DNA of 64,000 nt, taken from G963668185 sp963668185. GTDB taxonomy: Bacteria > Chloroflexota > Dehalococcoidia > Lucifugimonadales > G963668185. This document shows, piece after piece, positions 8,021-14,112 of the stretch (its first letter is position 1; each line of letters begins with the position of its first letter). The notes under the pieces are model-generated. The model had not been told where the DNA came from and did no database searches. It saw only the letters and a list, made by a program, of their open reading frames with translations. The stretch is from positions 2,046,001 through 2,110,000 of the forward strand of contig OY764162.1 of assembly GCA_963668185.1 (NCBI GenBank), read 5' to 3'. The position numbers were made by a program, and so were the translations under genes.

Positions 8021-9187
8021 CTACATCAACTCCAGATTTTTCAGGCCTGAGCCTGTGTTCATTAGCAGCACGGTTTCGCTTGCGGCGAGGTTGCCTTGCG
8101 CCAGGAGCTTTGGCAGGGCGGCCGCGGTTGCCGCGCCCTCGGGGCACATGAACACGCCCTCCAGGGCCGTGACATCGGCCATGTACTCGCGGATCTCATC
8201 GTCCGATACCGTGAGCGCGCCGCCCCCGCTCTCCCGCAGCGACGCGAGTATCAGGTAGTCGCCGATCGCGCCCGGCACCCGGATTCCCGGCGCGATCGTC
8301 TCCGCGCCCTCCCACGGCTCGGCGAACTCCGCGCCTTGCTCGAACGCGCGCACGATAGGCGCGCACCCCTCGGCCTGCACGCAGTACATCTTCGGACGCT
8401 CCGGGCCGATCCAGCCCATCGCCTCCATCTCCGCGAACGCCTTCCACATGCCGACGATGCCCGTGCCCCCGCCCGTCGGGTACACGATCGCGTCCGGCAG
8501 CGTCCACCCCATCTGCTCGGCGATCTCGTACCCCATCGTCTTCTTGCCCTCCGCCCGGTACGGCTCCTGGAGCGTGGAGATGTCGAACAGCCCTTGCTCC
8601 GCGGCCATCGCCCTCGACAGCTGGCCCGCGTCGCTTATCAGCCCGTCGACCAGCGTCAGGTTCGCGCCGAACTGCAGCGACTCCTTCTGCGCCGCCTCCG
8701 GCGCGTCCCGCGGCATGAACACGTGCGCCTCCATGCCGCCGCGCGCGGTGTACGCCGCCGTCGCGCCCGCCGCGTTGCCGGCCGACGGCATCGTGATCTT
8801 CGTGACGCCCAGCTCCTTCGCCTTCGACACCGCCGCAGACATCCCGCGCGCCTTGAACGAGCCGGTCGGGTTCAGGCCCTCGTCCTTTATGAGCAGCCTG
8901 TCGAAGCCGAGCCTGCCCGCGAGCCGGCCAGCCTCGAAGATCGGCGTGTACCCTTCGCCGAGCGTCAGCACGTTGTCCTCGGACCGCACCGGCATCACCT
9001 CGAAGTACCGCCACATGTTCGCCGGCCTGCCGGCGAGGTCATCGCGATCCAGCGCCGCCGCCACTGCTGAGAGGTCGTACCTCGCGTACAGCACCTTGCC
9101 GCACTCGGCGCAAAGCCGATTCGGTTCATCGGCGGAGCGCTCGCGTCCGCAGTAGGTGCATTCAAGGTGCGTCAGGTAGCTCTTCAA
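8021..9187 (-). CDS. thrC: threonine synthase
   Basis: Pyridoxal-phosphate enzyme converting O-phosphohomoserine to threonine. From the TTG at 9187 it has 388 residues. A zinc-ribbon-like N-terminus has C10/C13/C26/C29; the PLP lysine is K112 in NPTGSFKARG; a Ser-Ala-Gly-Asn loop (PSAGNAAGATAAY) and the phosphate-binding glycine loop PTGGGTGIVGMW follow. I prefer the TTG start because GAGG lies just upstream, the family-typical YLTHLECTYC follows at once, and the predicted promoter would place the transcription start downstream of the alternative GTG at 9238. The gene stands alone. Confidence 0.9.
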   Translation of the reverse strand: MKSYLTHLECTYCGRERSADEPNRLCAECGKVLYARYDLSAVAAALDRDDLAGRPANMWRYFEVMPVRSEDNVLTLGEGYTPIFEAGRLAGRLGFDRLLIKDEGLNPTGSFKARGMSAAVSKAKELGVTKITMPSAGNAAGATAAYTARGGMEAHVFMPRDAPEAAQKESLQFGANLTLVDGLISDAGQLSRAMAAEQGLFDISTLQEPYRAEGKKTMGYEIAEQMGWTLPDAIVYPTGGGTGIVGMWKAFAEMEAMGWIGPERPKMYCVQAEGCAPIVRAFEQGAEFAEPWEGAETIAPGIRVPGAIGDYLILASLRESGGGALTVSDDEIREYMADVTALEGVFMCPEGAATAAALPKLLAQGNLAASETVLLMNTGSGLKNLELM

Positions 9188-9236
9188 CTTCGTCCTCGCT
9201 CTCGCTCTGAATCGACGCTCCGCAACGCCGATCCTC

Positions 9237-9265
9237 ACTATCTACCAAAAACTAAAAACTGACAA
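9237..9265 (-). promoter_or_regulatory. probable thrC promoter
   Basis: Minus strand: TTGTCA (9260-9265), 17-bp spacer, GATAGT (9237-9242). Start of transcription near 9230, about 43 nt before the chosen TTG start. Confidence 0.4.
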
Positions 9266-9270
9266 CTGGC

Positions 9271-9298
9271 CCGTTCCCTCTGAGCTTGTCGAAGGGCC
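9271..9298 (-). repeat. repeat A, inverted copy
   Basis: Minus-strand copy of the dispersed repeat A, variant with CTTCGACAAGCTCAGAGGGA. It lies upstream of the thrC promoter and 58 bp before the RAM-domain gene. Confidence 0.7.
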
Positions 9299-9355
9299 GC
9301 CTTCTTGCTATTCTGGCCGGACTGAAATGCCGACCTAGCGGGAAGAGGGAAGGCC

Positions 9356-9586
9356 TTGGTCAAAGCTTACGTACTGATCGAAATGGTGGCTGGCTACTCC
9401 ACGCAGTTTCTGAACGCTCTGAAGGGCCGCCCCGGCATCATCCTCACAGACCGCGTCACTGGGCCTTACGACGTGCTGGTGGTAGTCGAGGCCGAGGACC
9501 TCAACGGCCTGAGCAGCCTCGTTCAGGGGGACATCCACACGCAGCAGGGCGTCGTCCGCACCACCACCTGCGTCGCCATGGGCTAG
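9356..9586 (+). CDS. stand-alone Lrp/AsnC ligand-binding (RAM) domain protein
   Basis: 76 residues from a TTG at 9356 with a purine-rich GAAGAGGGAAGG upstream. The sequence KAYVLIEMVAGYSTQFLNAL, followed by GVILTDRVTGPYDVLVVVEAEDL-type strands, is the alpha/beta ferredoxin-like RAM domain of Lrp/AsnC regulators, with the GPYDVLV motif of the family. There is no helix-turn-helix, so it is the effector-binding domain alone. Such proteins form octamers and may bind amino acids or modulate full-length Lrp proteins. No adjacent partner gene. Confidence 0.8.
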   Translation: MVKAYVLIEMVAGYSTQFLNALKGRPGIILTDRVTGPYDVLVVVEAEDLNGLSSLVQGDIHTQQGVVRTTTCVAMG

Positions 9587-9602
9587 CGCGCGACAACGCC
9601 GC

Positions 9603-9694
9603 CCCGCTCATCGGAGAACCCCATCCCAACCTTCCCCAGCAGACTGGGGAAGGGGTCAGAGGAGAACGCTTCCCAGAGTTTTTAGATACGCTCT
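9603..9694 (+). mobile_element. MITE copy 1, left end truncated
   Basis: Shares with the 124-bp element at 10380-10503 the internal block CATCCCAACCTTCCCC, hairpin B (9631-9652) and the right terminal repeat TTTTTAGATACGCTCT (9679-9694). The left terminal repeat is missing. Located between the RAM-domain gene and the phosphatase gene. Confidence 0.65.
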
Positions 9695-9713
9695 GAGAGG
9701 GCGCCGTTCATGG

Positions 9714-9740
9714 TTCGACAGGCTCACCACGAACGGGCTA
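9714..9740 (+). repeat. repeat A variant
   Basis: GTTCGACAGGCTCACCACGA followed by ACGGG: a variant of repeat A in which the middle block differs while the TTCG and CGAA arms are kept. It lies just after MITE copy 1, 53 bp before the phosphatase start. Confidence 0.6.
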
Positions 9741-9792
9741 CGTATGCTCACCATGAGCGGCACTTTGACAAGCTCGTAGAGTTGGAGAGGAC

Positions 9793-10359
9793 ATGCCCCA
9801 GGCGAATCCGCAAGGACGGCCCATCCCTTGCAGCTACTGGGTGGTCCCGGGCAGGTTCGCGGCCGGGGAGTACCCGGGAGCGCCCCAGGCCCAGGCGGCG
9901 AGAGCGAAGGTGCGGGCAATGCTTCGCGCCGGCATAGACCACTTCATCGACCTGACGACCCCGCAGGACGGGCTGGAGCCGTACGCGGAGACGGCGAGGG
10001 AAGCGGCCCGCGAGTCGGGCGTGGACGTGAAGCTGGAGCGACACTCTATCGTGGATGGCAGCATTCCAAGAAGCCCGGCGCAGATGGTCGGGATTCTCGA
10101 CGCGATAGACGAGGCCCTGGAAGAAGGCAGGACGGTGTATGTCCACTGCTGGGGCGGCGTGGGCCGGACAGGCACGGTTGTCGGGTGCTGGCTGGCGCGG
10201 CACGGCCTCAGCGGGAACGAGGCGCTGGACAGGATCGCCGACTGGTGGAGTGCAATGCCGGACGCGAAGAGGTTCTTCCATCCGAGATCGCCTGAGACAC
10301 GGGGGCAGCATGAGTATGTCCGGACGTGGCACGAGGGGCCTCAAAACCGACCGGGATGA
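9793..10359 (+). CDS. dual-specificity/tyrosine phosphatase family protein
   Basis: 188 residues from ATG at 9793. The active-site loop is HCWGGVGRTGT with nucleophile C119 and R125 (pattern HCx5R). A strand ending HFIDLTTP at 50-57 precedes it, as in DSP-like fold proteins, where an Asp in this region is the general acid. Size and layout match small bacterial dual-specificity phosphatases of the cyclin-dependent-kinase-inhibitor-3-like group. The substrate cannot be told from sequence. No operon partners. The following MITE begins 20 bp after the stop. Confidence 0.85.
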   Translation: MPQANPQGRPIPCSYWVVPGRFAAGEYPGAPQAQAARAKVRAMLRAGIDHFIDLTTPQDGLEPYAETAREAARESGVDVKLERHSIVDGSIPRSPAQMVGILDAIDEALEEGRTVYVHCWGGVGRTGTVVGCWLARHGLSGNEALDRIADWWSAMPDAKRFFHPRSPETRGQHEYVRTWHEGPQNRPG

Positions 10360-10379
10360 GAGCCAGCGTTACACTTCTC

Positions 10380-10503
10380 AGAGGGTGTCTAAAAAGGGTG
10401 ATATACCCTGCTCCGCTCATCCGAGAACCCCATCCCAACCTTCCCCAGCAGACTGGGGAAGGGGTCAGAGGAGGACGCTTCCCAGAGTTTTTAGACACGC
10501 TCT
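10380..10503 (+). mobile_element. MITE copy 2, complete (124 bp, 16-bp terminal inverted repeats)
   Basis: Left end AGAGGGTGTCTAAAAA (10380-10395) and right end TTTTTAGACACGCTCT (10488-10503) are inverted repeats with one mismatch. The interior carries hairpin B (10440-10461). There is no open reading frame of its own, so it is a non-autonomous element that would need a transposase supplied elsewhere. It ends 56 bp before the lipobox cysteine of the next gene, and no normal start codon for that gene remains. Confidence 0.75.
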
Positions 10504-10534
10504 CGGGGGCCGGGGATGGCTGATTGGGCTTGTT

Positions 10535-11377
10535 GTGTGTTTATTGGCGATGCCGTCGTGCGGAGAGTCTTCCACGGCCAACAGAGCTGGTGACGGCGCG
10601 GGCGTTGCGCAGGCCGTCGTGTCGCCAACACCGGAGGTTGCGCCGGCGATCACGGAACTTGGCGCCCTGTTACAGCAGATTGACGCGGCAATGGCTTCGG
10701 TAACCACGGGACGCAGCGTGGTCGAAGTAGTTGCGACGATTGAGTACTCGGACACCGAGGAGCGGTACAGTTCGAGGTCAGAGGGCAACTTTCAAGCGCC
10801 GGACCGGAGCCGGTACGTTACCGTAGTGGACGGGGGAGGGTTCTCGCTCGAGACGGAGACGATCAGCGTTGGCGGCAGTTCGTGGACGCGCGTTACGAGC
10901 TTCGTGGAAGGGCCGTGGGAGCCGGACTCGGAGGGGCCGGCCGGGAGCGTGCTCACCCTTGGGCTGTTCGACATGCGATTCGGGCCGGAAACGGAAGAAC
11001 ACTTCGAGTTGTTGGGAGAAGAAGAGCTTGCAGGAGAGGCGGTCTATCGACTGAAGGGCGGAGCGGGAGCGGCGAGGCTTCCCAACGTCACATCCGCGAC
11101 CGACCTGGCAAACAGGAGTGTGGAGTACTGGGTCGGGGCGTCCGACTTCCTGGTGCGAAGGGCCGTGCTCCACTCAGAGGCGTCGTTCGCCGTGCCGACT
11201 TTTTCGGACCAGCTCGTTCGTGAAACCGTGAGGCAGGTATCGGACATCACGGTGACCCTCTCGGAGTACGGCAAGGCCGTGGACATCGAGGCGCCTGAAC
11301 CGTCATACCCGCGCAGGCGGGAATCCATCCGCCCCAACGGCCCACCATCGCAGCTTGCCGAAGCGCCGCAATTGTAG
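10535..11377 (+). CDS. lipoprotein of LppX/LolA-like type, start probably disrupted by MITE
   Basis: The frame encodes a hydrophobic segment (GWLIGLVVCLLAMPSC) with a lipobox cysteine at 10559, then a ~270-residue exported domain. Pattern: amphipathic helix, then strands YSDTEERYSSRSEGNFQAPD, WTRV and YWVGASDFLVRR, as in LppX/LprAFG or LolA-like lipid-carrier lipoproteins that begin with a paired helix and antiparallel sheet. The first accepted in-frame start after the MITE is GTG 10535, which would leave too short a signal peptide. The frame stays open through the MITE upstream, so the native start was likely lost or replaced. The C-terminus (from about 11304) is encoded by a dispersed repeat. 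Confidence 0.6.
   Translation: MCLLAMPSCGESSTANRAGDGAGVAQAVVSPTPEVAPAITELGALLQQIDAAMASVTTGRSVVEVVATIEYSDTEERYSSRSEGNFQAPDRSRYVTVVDGGGFSLETETISVGGSSWTRVTSFVEGPWEPDSEGPAGSVLTLGLFDMRFGPETEEHFELLGEEELAGEAVYRLKGGAGAARLPNVTSATDLANRSVEYWVGASDFLVRRAVLHSEASFAVPTFSDQLVRETVRQVSDITVTLSEYGKAVDIEAPEPSYPRRRESIRPNGPPSQLAEAPQL
11304..11328 (+). repeat. REP-like repeat inside the lipoprotein 3' end
   Basis: CATACCCGCGCAGGCGGGAA forms a palindrome of the widespread GTCATTCCCGC...GCGGGAATCC type. It is translated here as SYPRRRESI and followed by 16 codons to the stop, so it supplies the protein's tail. Confidence 0.6.
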
Positions 11378-11378
11378 T

Positions 11379-11406
11379 TTCGGCAGCTAGGCCGGTCAAG
11401 CGCGCC
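11379..11406 (+). repeat. 28-bp direct repeat, left copy
   Basis: Begins TTCGGCAGCTAGGCCGGTCA and ends AGCGCGCC. An identical 28-bp copy lies at 11800-11827, 421 bp downstream. The pair brackets the Phd antitoxin and toxin remnant. In the right copy the first 12 bases encode the last codons and stop of the toxin tail. Confidence 0.85.
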
Positions 11407-11430
11407 TGGGGGCTCAAATACTTGCCCCTG

Positions 11431-11459
11431 TTGACCCTGACGATCTTTTAGCCTAGTCT
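11431..11459 (+). promoter_or_regulatory. probable promoter of the phd antitoxin
   Basis: TTGACC (11431-11436), 17-bp spacer, TAGTCT (11454-11459). The ATG is 36 bp further on. The sequence CTAGTCTGATACCTAGTCAG overlapping the -10 has repeated CTAGTC halves that may be an operator for autoregulation. Confidence 0.45.
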
Positions 11460-11494
11460 GATACCTAGTCAGTACATAGCAGCCGAGGCGCACT

Positions 11495-11740
11495 ATGAGC
11501 AACAGATGGCCGGTGCAGGACGCCAAGTCGAAGTTTAGCGAGCTTCTCAACACCGCCGTCGCGGAAGGGCCGCAGATAGTGACCAGGCGCGGAGTCGAGA
11601 CAGCTGTCCTATTGCCCATCGCGGAGTGGCGGAGGCTGGAGAGAATGAACAGGCCGAATTTGAAGGATCTGCTTCTCGCCCCCGAAGCTCGAACAGAAGA
11701 ACTCACGCCGCCTCGACGACAGCAGCAGTGCATCGCATGA
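11495..11740 (+). CDS. Phd/YefM-family antitoxin
   Basis: 81 residues from ATG at 11495. The N-terminal domain WPVQDAKSKFSELLNTAVAEG and following TRRGVETAVLLPIAEWRRL is the DNA-binding Phd/YefM fold, which represses its own operon and, through its C-terminus, neutralises a PIN or RelE-type toxin. The C-terminal extension LTPPRRQQQCIA ends at a stop overlapping the start of a 24-codon toxin tail. No intact toxin follows, so the antitoxin is orphaned here. Confidence 0.85.
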   Translation: MSNRWPVQDAKSKFSELLNTAVAEGPQIVTRRGVETAVLLPIAEWRRLERMNRPNLKDLLLAPEARTEELTPPRRQQQCIA

Positions 11741-11811
11741 CGGTGGTCACCCGGAACGTAAGCGACTTTGCTCAACTCGGAGTTGAGTTGCAGAATCCCT
11801 TCGGCAGCTAG
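11737..11811 (+). pseudogene. VapC/PIN toxin, only the C-terminal tail left
   Basis: An ATG at 11737 overlaps the antitoxin stop and opens a 24-codon frame, MTVVTRNVSDFAQLGVELQN then PFGS. This matches the end of PIN-domain VapC toxins, where the last Asp of the active site lies in a TRN-x-x-DF motif followed by a GV-x-L-x-NP ending. The preceding ~100 codons with the other acidic residues are absent. It is therefore a deletion remnant joined to the antitoxin gene. Confidence 0.75.
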
Positions 11812-11827
11812 GCCGGTCAAGCGCGCC
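11800..11827 (+). repeat. 28-bp direct repeat, right copy
   Basis: Identical to 11379-11406. It contains the toxin tail's stop codon TAG at 11809-11811. Confidence 0.85.
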
Positions 11828-11914
11828 AAACCTTCAACTCCCCCGCAAGCAGCCTAGCCCACCGTCTCGTTCACAAGCGACAGGCCGGCCTCCAGTCTGT
11901 CGTGCCAGTAGGGG

Positions 11915-12009
11915 CCGTTCGCGAACGGAACGGGGCAGGGCGCCCACGAGGGACGCCCCTACGGATTGGGGGATGGGGCGAACGGGGAAGGTCGGGTTTG
12001 AAACCCGAC
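11915..12009. repeat. cluster of palindromic repeats
   Basis: Contains the perfect 14-bp palindrome CCGTTCGCGAACGG (11915-11928), an imperfect GGGCGCCCACGAGGGACGCC motif near 11939, and a hairpin GTCGGGTTT / AAACCCGAC with a single-base loop (11991-12009). Each ends with the tail CCTACGG also seen after repeat C. This is non-coding sequence between the two toxin-antitoxin loci. Confidence 0.65.
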
Positions 12010-12042
12010 CCTACGGCGTGGGCGCGACGGCAGGGCGCGGTA

Positions 12043-12071
12043 TTGCGATATGCTGTTATTGATGTCATAAT
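12043..12071 (+). promoter_or_regulatory. vapBC promoter, apparently giving leaderless mRNA
   Basis: TTGCGA (12043-12048), 17-bp spacer, CATAAT (12066-12071). The expected transcription start falls at about 12078, which is the A of the vapB ATG, so the message may have no leader. No Shine-Dalgarno sequence is seen before the ATG. Confidence 0.5.
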
Positions 12072-12077
12072 GCCAGC

Positions 12078-12314
12078 ATGGTTGTTCAGATTACGGTTAG
12101 GAATGTCCCTGAAGAGGTACGTGACGAGCTTGCGACTCGCGCCGCGTACAAGGGCCAGTCGATGCAGGAGTTTCTGCGCTGCGAGTTGGAGCGCATCGCA
12201 TCCCGCCCATCCGTTGAGGAGTGGCTACGTGAGGTGCGGGCACGGGTGGAAGCTACGGGCACTCGCATCCCAGCCTCGGACATCATACGGGCGCGGGACG
12301 CGGACCGGGTTTGA
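12078..12314 (+). CDS. vapB: ribbon-helix-helix antitoxin (VapB/FitA-like)
   Basis: 78 residues. The N-terminal VQITVRNVPEEVRDELATRA is a ribbon-helix-helix DNA-binding domain of the FitA/VapB type, with the sequel YKGQSMQEFLRCELERIA forming the second helix pair. The C-terminal ~25 residues, ending IPASDIIRARDADRV, are the region that wraps the toxin. Its stop overlaps the toxin's TTG start by 3 bp, the normal coupled order of antitoxin then toxin. Confidence 0.88.
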   Translation: MVVQITVRNVPEEVRDELATRAAYKGQSMQEFLRCELERIASRPSVEEWLREVRARVEATGTRIPASDIIRARDADRV

Positions 12315-12712
12315 CGACGGTCGTCGATGCGTCTGTGATCGTAGCGGCCCTGGTCGACTCGGGCATGGAAGGCGCATGGGCGAGACCGATAGTGGCAGAG
12401 GAGCCGATTGTCGGCCCGGAGTCGTCTCTGGCAGAGGCCAGCAACGTCCTGCGCCGACTCGAATTGGCGGGGCAGTTGTCACGTACCGAGGCCACCAGCG
12501 CGTACAGGTCGCTGCTCAGGCTGAACATAGAGCTTTTTCCCTTCGTCCCTTTCGCAGAGCGCGTGTGGGAGCTTAGGGAGAACCTGACCTGCTACGACGC
12601 CTGGTACGTTGCTCTGGCAGAGGCATGGGACTGCCCGCTTGCGACGTTGGACAAAAGGCTTGGGCGGGCGACAGGCCCCAATTGCGAGTTCATTACGCCT
12701 TCGGACGTTTAG
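12311..12712 (+). CDS. vapC: VapC toxin (PIN-domain ribonuclease)
   Basis: 133 residues from a TTG at 12311. The acidic residues of the PIN active site are all present: D6 in VVDASVIV, E42, D96 in CYDAWYVALAE and D114 in LATLDKRL, so this copy should be an active Mg-dependent RNase, probably cutting tRNA or rRNA. The start overlaps the antitoxin stop. The TAG stop is shared with the first bases of a repeat A copy at 12712. Confidence 0.88.
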   Translation: MTTVVDASVIVAALVDSGMEGAWARPIVAEEPIVGPESSLAEASNVLRRLELAGQLSRTEATSAYRSLLRLNIELFPFVPFAERVWELRENLTCYDAWYVALAEAWDCPLATLDKRLGRATGPNCEFITPSDV

Positions 12713-13425
12713 GCCCTTCGACAGGCTCAGGGCGAACGGGTTGACTGGGGAAGAGGCCGGAGGCCCCGCCCGCTGGATTCCGGCTGGCGCCGGGTTCCTG
12801 CTGACGGAGACCTTTGCGTAACTCTGTGACGGTGCTTAGACAACGGCGCTCTAGCCCCATCTCAATCTTCCCCAGCAGACTGGGGAAGAGGCCGGAGGCC
12901 CCACCCGGACCACCCCTGGATTCCGGCCTCCGCCGGAATGACGGTTGGGGCGTGGCAAGGGCCCCCTCGAGGGACTCGGGGCAGGCTCTTCGCGAACGGC
13001 CCCTACGGTGTGATGGAGGCTCGGCCCGCCGCCTGCTGTCGTTCCGAGTCTTTCGAGGAATCTCGGACGCCCCGCACTCCACCAACGTCGCGCGCTGGGC
13101 GAACGGCGCGGCGGGCCGGGGGTGGGGGTTGGCGGTGTGCGGGAGGTCTTGGATTCCTCTCTCCGCTACGCTTCGATCGGAATGACAGTGGGAACGGGGG
13201 CGGGGCGGCCCTTCGACAGGCTCAGGGCGAACGGATCGAACGGGAGGGCGCTTCGCGAAGCGCCCCTACGGCTGGCCCCTAGAGGGACTCCTGGAGCCTG
13301 AGATGCTCCGCATTCCACCAACGTTCGGTTCTTGGCCGGATGCGTTGCTTGTCGCCGTGGAAGGGCGTTTTCGGCGTGCGGGAGGTCTTGGATTCCTCGG
13401 GGGACTCGGAATGACAGGGGAGCGC
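12712..13425. repeat. repeat-dense intergenic block
   Basis: No gene supported in this stretch. From left to right: repeat A (12712-12739); a partial hairpin-B/D piece; a 139-bp composite (12806-12944) starting GGAGACCTTTGCGTAACTC, containing hairpin B (12867-12888) and repeat D (GGATTCCGGCCTCCGCCGGA), nearly identical to 33112-33249; repeat A (13207-13234) plus palindrome C (13247-13264). Two further ~110-bp units share CCGCAYTCCACCAACGT and GCGGGAGGTCTTGGATTCCT (around 13071-13190 and 13309-13422). The spacing and mosaic order point to repeated insertion into earlier repeats. Confidence 0.75.
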
Positions 13426-13448
13426 GGCGGTGGGGCGGGGTTTGGGAG

Positions 13449-14090
13449 TCAGGCGTTTTCGGGGGGTTGGCCGGTGTAGAAGGCGGTGGTGCGGTTGGCG
13501 GCGGCTGTGGCGGCTTCGGGGTCGGTTCCGGCGGCTGTGGAGGCCTGGCCCCAGCGTTGGCTGCTGCTTGCTATGAAGGCGCGGCCTTCCGGGGTCGTGG
13601 AGAAAAAGGACTCGTCCGGCATTGGCTCGTCGGGGTGTTCCAAGTGGAGGGCCAGCCCCAGCATGGCCATCTCCCAGCCGACGCCTCCCGCGCCGGGGCC
13701 GTACGTGTCCCAGTGTTCGGACAGGTGCGCGGTGTGCGTGAGCGTGAGGGATGCTCGCTCGGCTCCCCGGTTGTCGATTCGAACGGCCACCCAGCTTGTC
13801 CAGCCCGCGAATTCCCACGTCAGCGCGAAGCGCGACGGCTTATCGCATTCAATGATCGTGCCCTCGGCGTTGCCTTCTAAGTGGTAGCGGCCGCCGAGTT
13901 CGAGGTTGCCGGTGACCGGCAGGAACCAGCAGGGTATGCGCTCGGCGTTCGTGACGGCGTCCCATAGCTCTTCGGCGGTCACGGGGAAGCTGCGGGTCAG
14001 GGTAACGTCGCTTGCGGGCATGCCGTCCCGTTCAAGGTACGCAACGGAGCGTTCTACTGCGTCGACGTGGGGCCGGAGATCGAGGTCCAT
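13449..14090 (-). CDS. SRPBCC (AHSA1-like) domain protein
   Basis: 213 residues, ATG at 14090. After a short N-terminal helix, VTLTRSFPVTAEELWDAVTN begins the START/Bet-v-1-like SRPBCC fold, followed by IPCWFLPVTGNLELGGRYHL and EFAGWTSWVAVRI, the pattern of activator-of-Hsp90-homologue-1-like proteins. These bind hydrophobic ligands, and in bacteria many have no known function. A helical tail rich in Ala follows residue 170. Single gene between a repeat block and ugd, with its start 23 bp downstream of the ugd stop. Confidence 0.82.
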   Translation of the reverse strand: MDLDLRPHVDAVERSVAYLERDGMPASDVTLTRSFPVTAEELWDAVTNAERIPCWFLPVTGNLELGGRYHLEGNAEGTIIECDKPSRFALTWEFAGWTSWVAVRIDNRGAERASLTLTHTAHLSEHWDTYGPGAGGVGWEMAMLGLALHLEHPDEPMPDESFFSTTPEGRAFIASSSQRWGQASTAAGTDPEAATAAANRTTAFYTGQPPENA

Positions 14091-14112
14091 CAGGCGTCCT
14101 TTCCGTTTAAGT

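Noticed and set aside
12814..13282. Several short frames in the repeat block
   Set aside because: They are translations of repeat elements (phrases such as SPISIFPSRLGKR recur in other frames and places), not genes.
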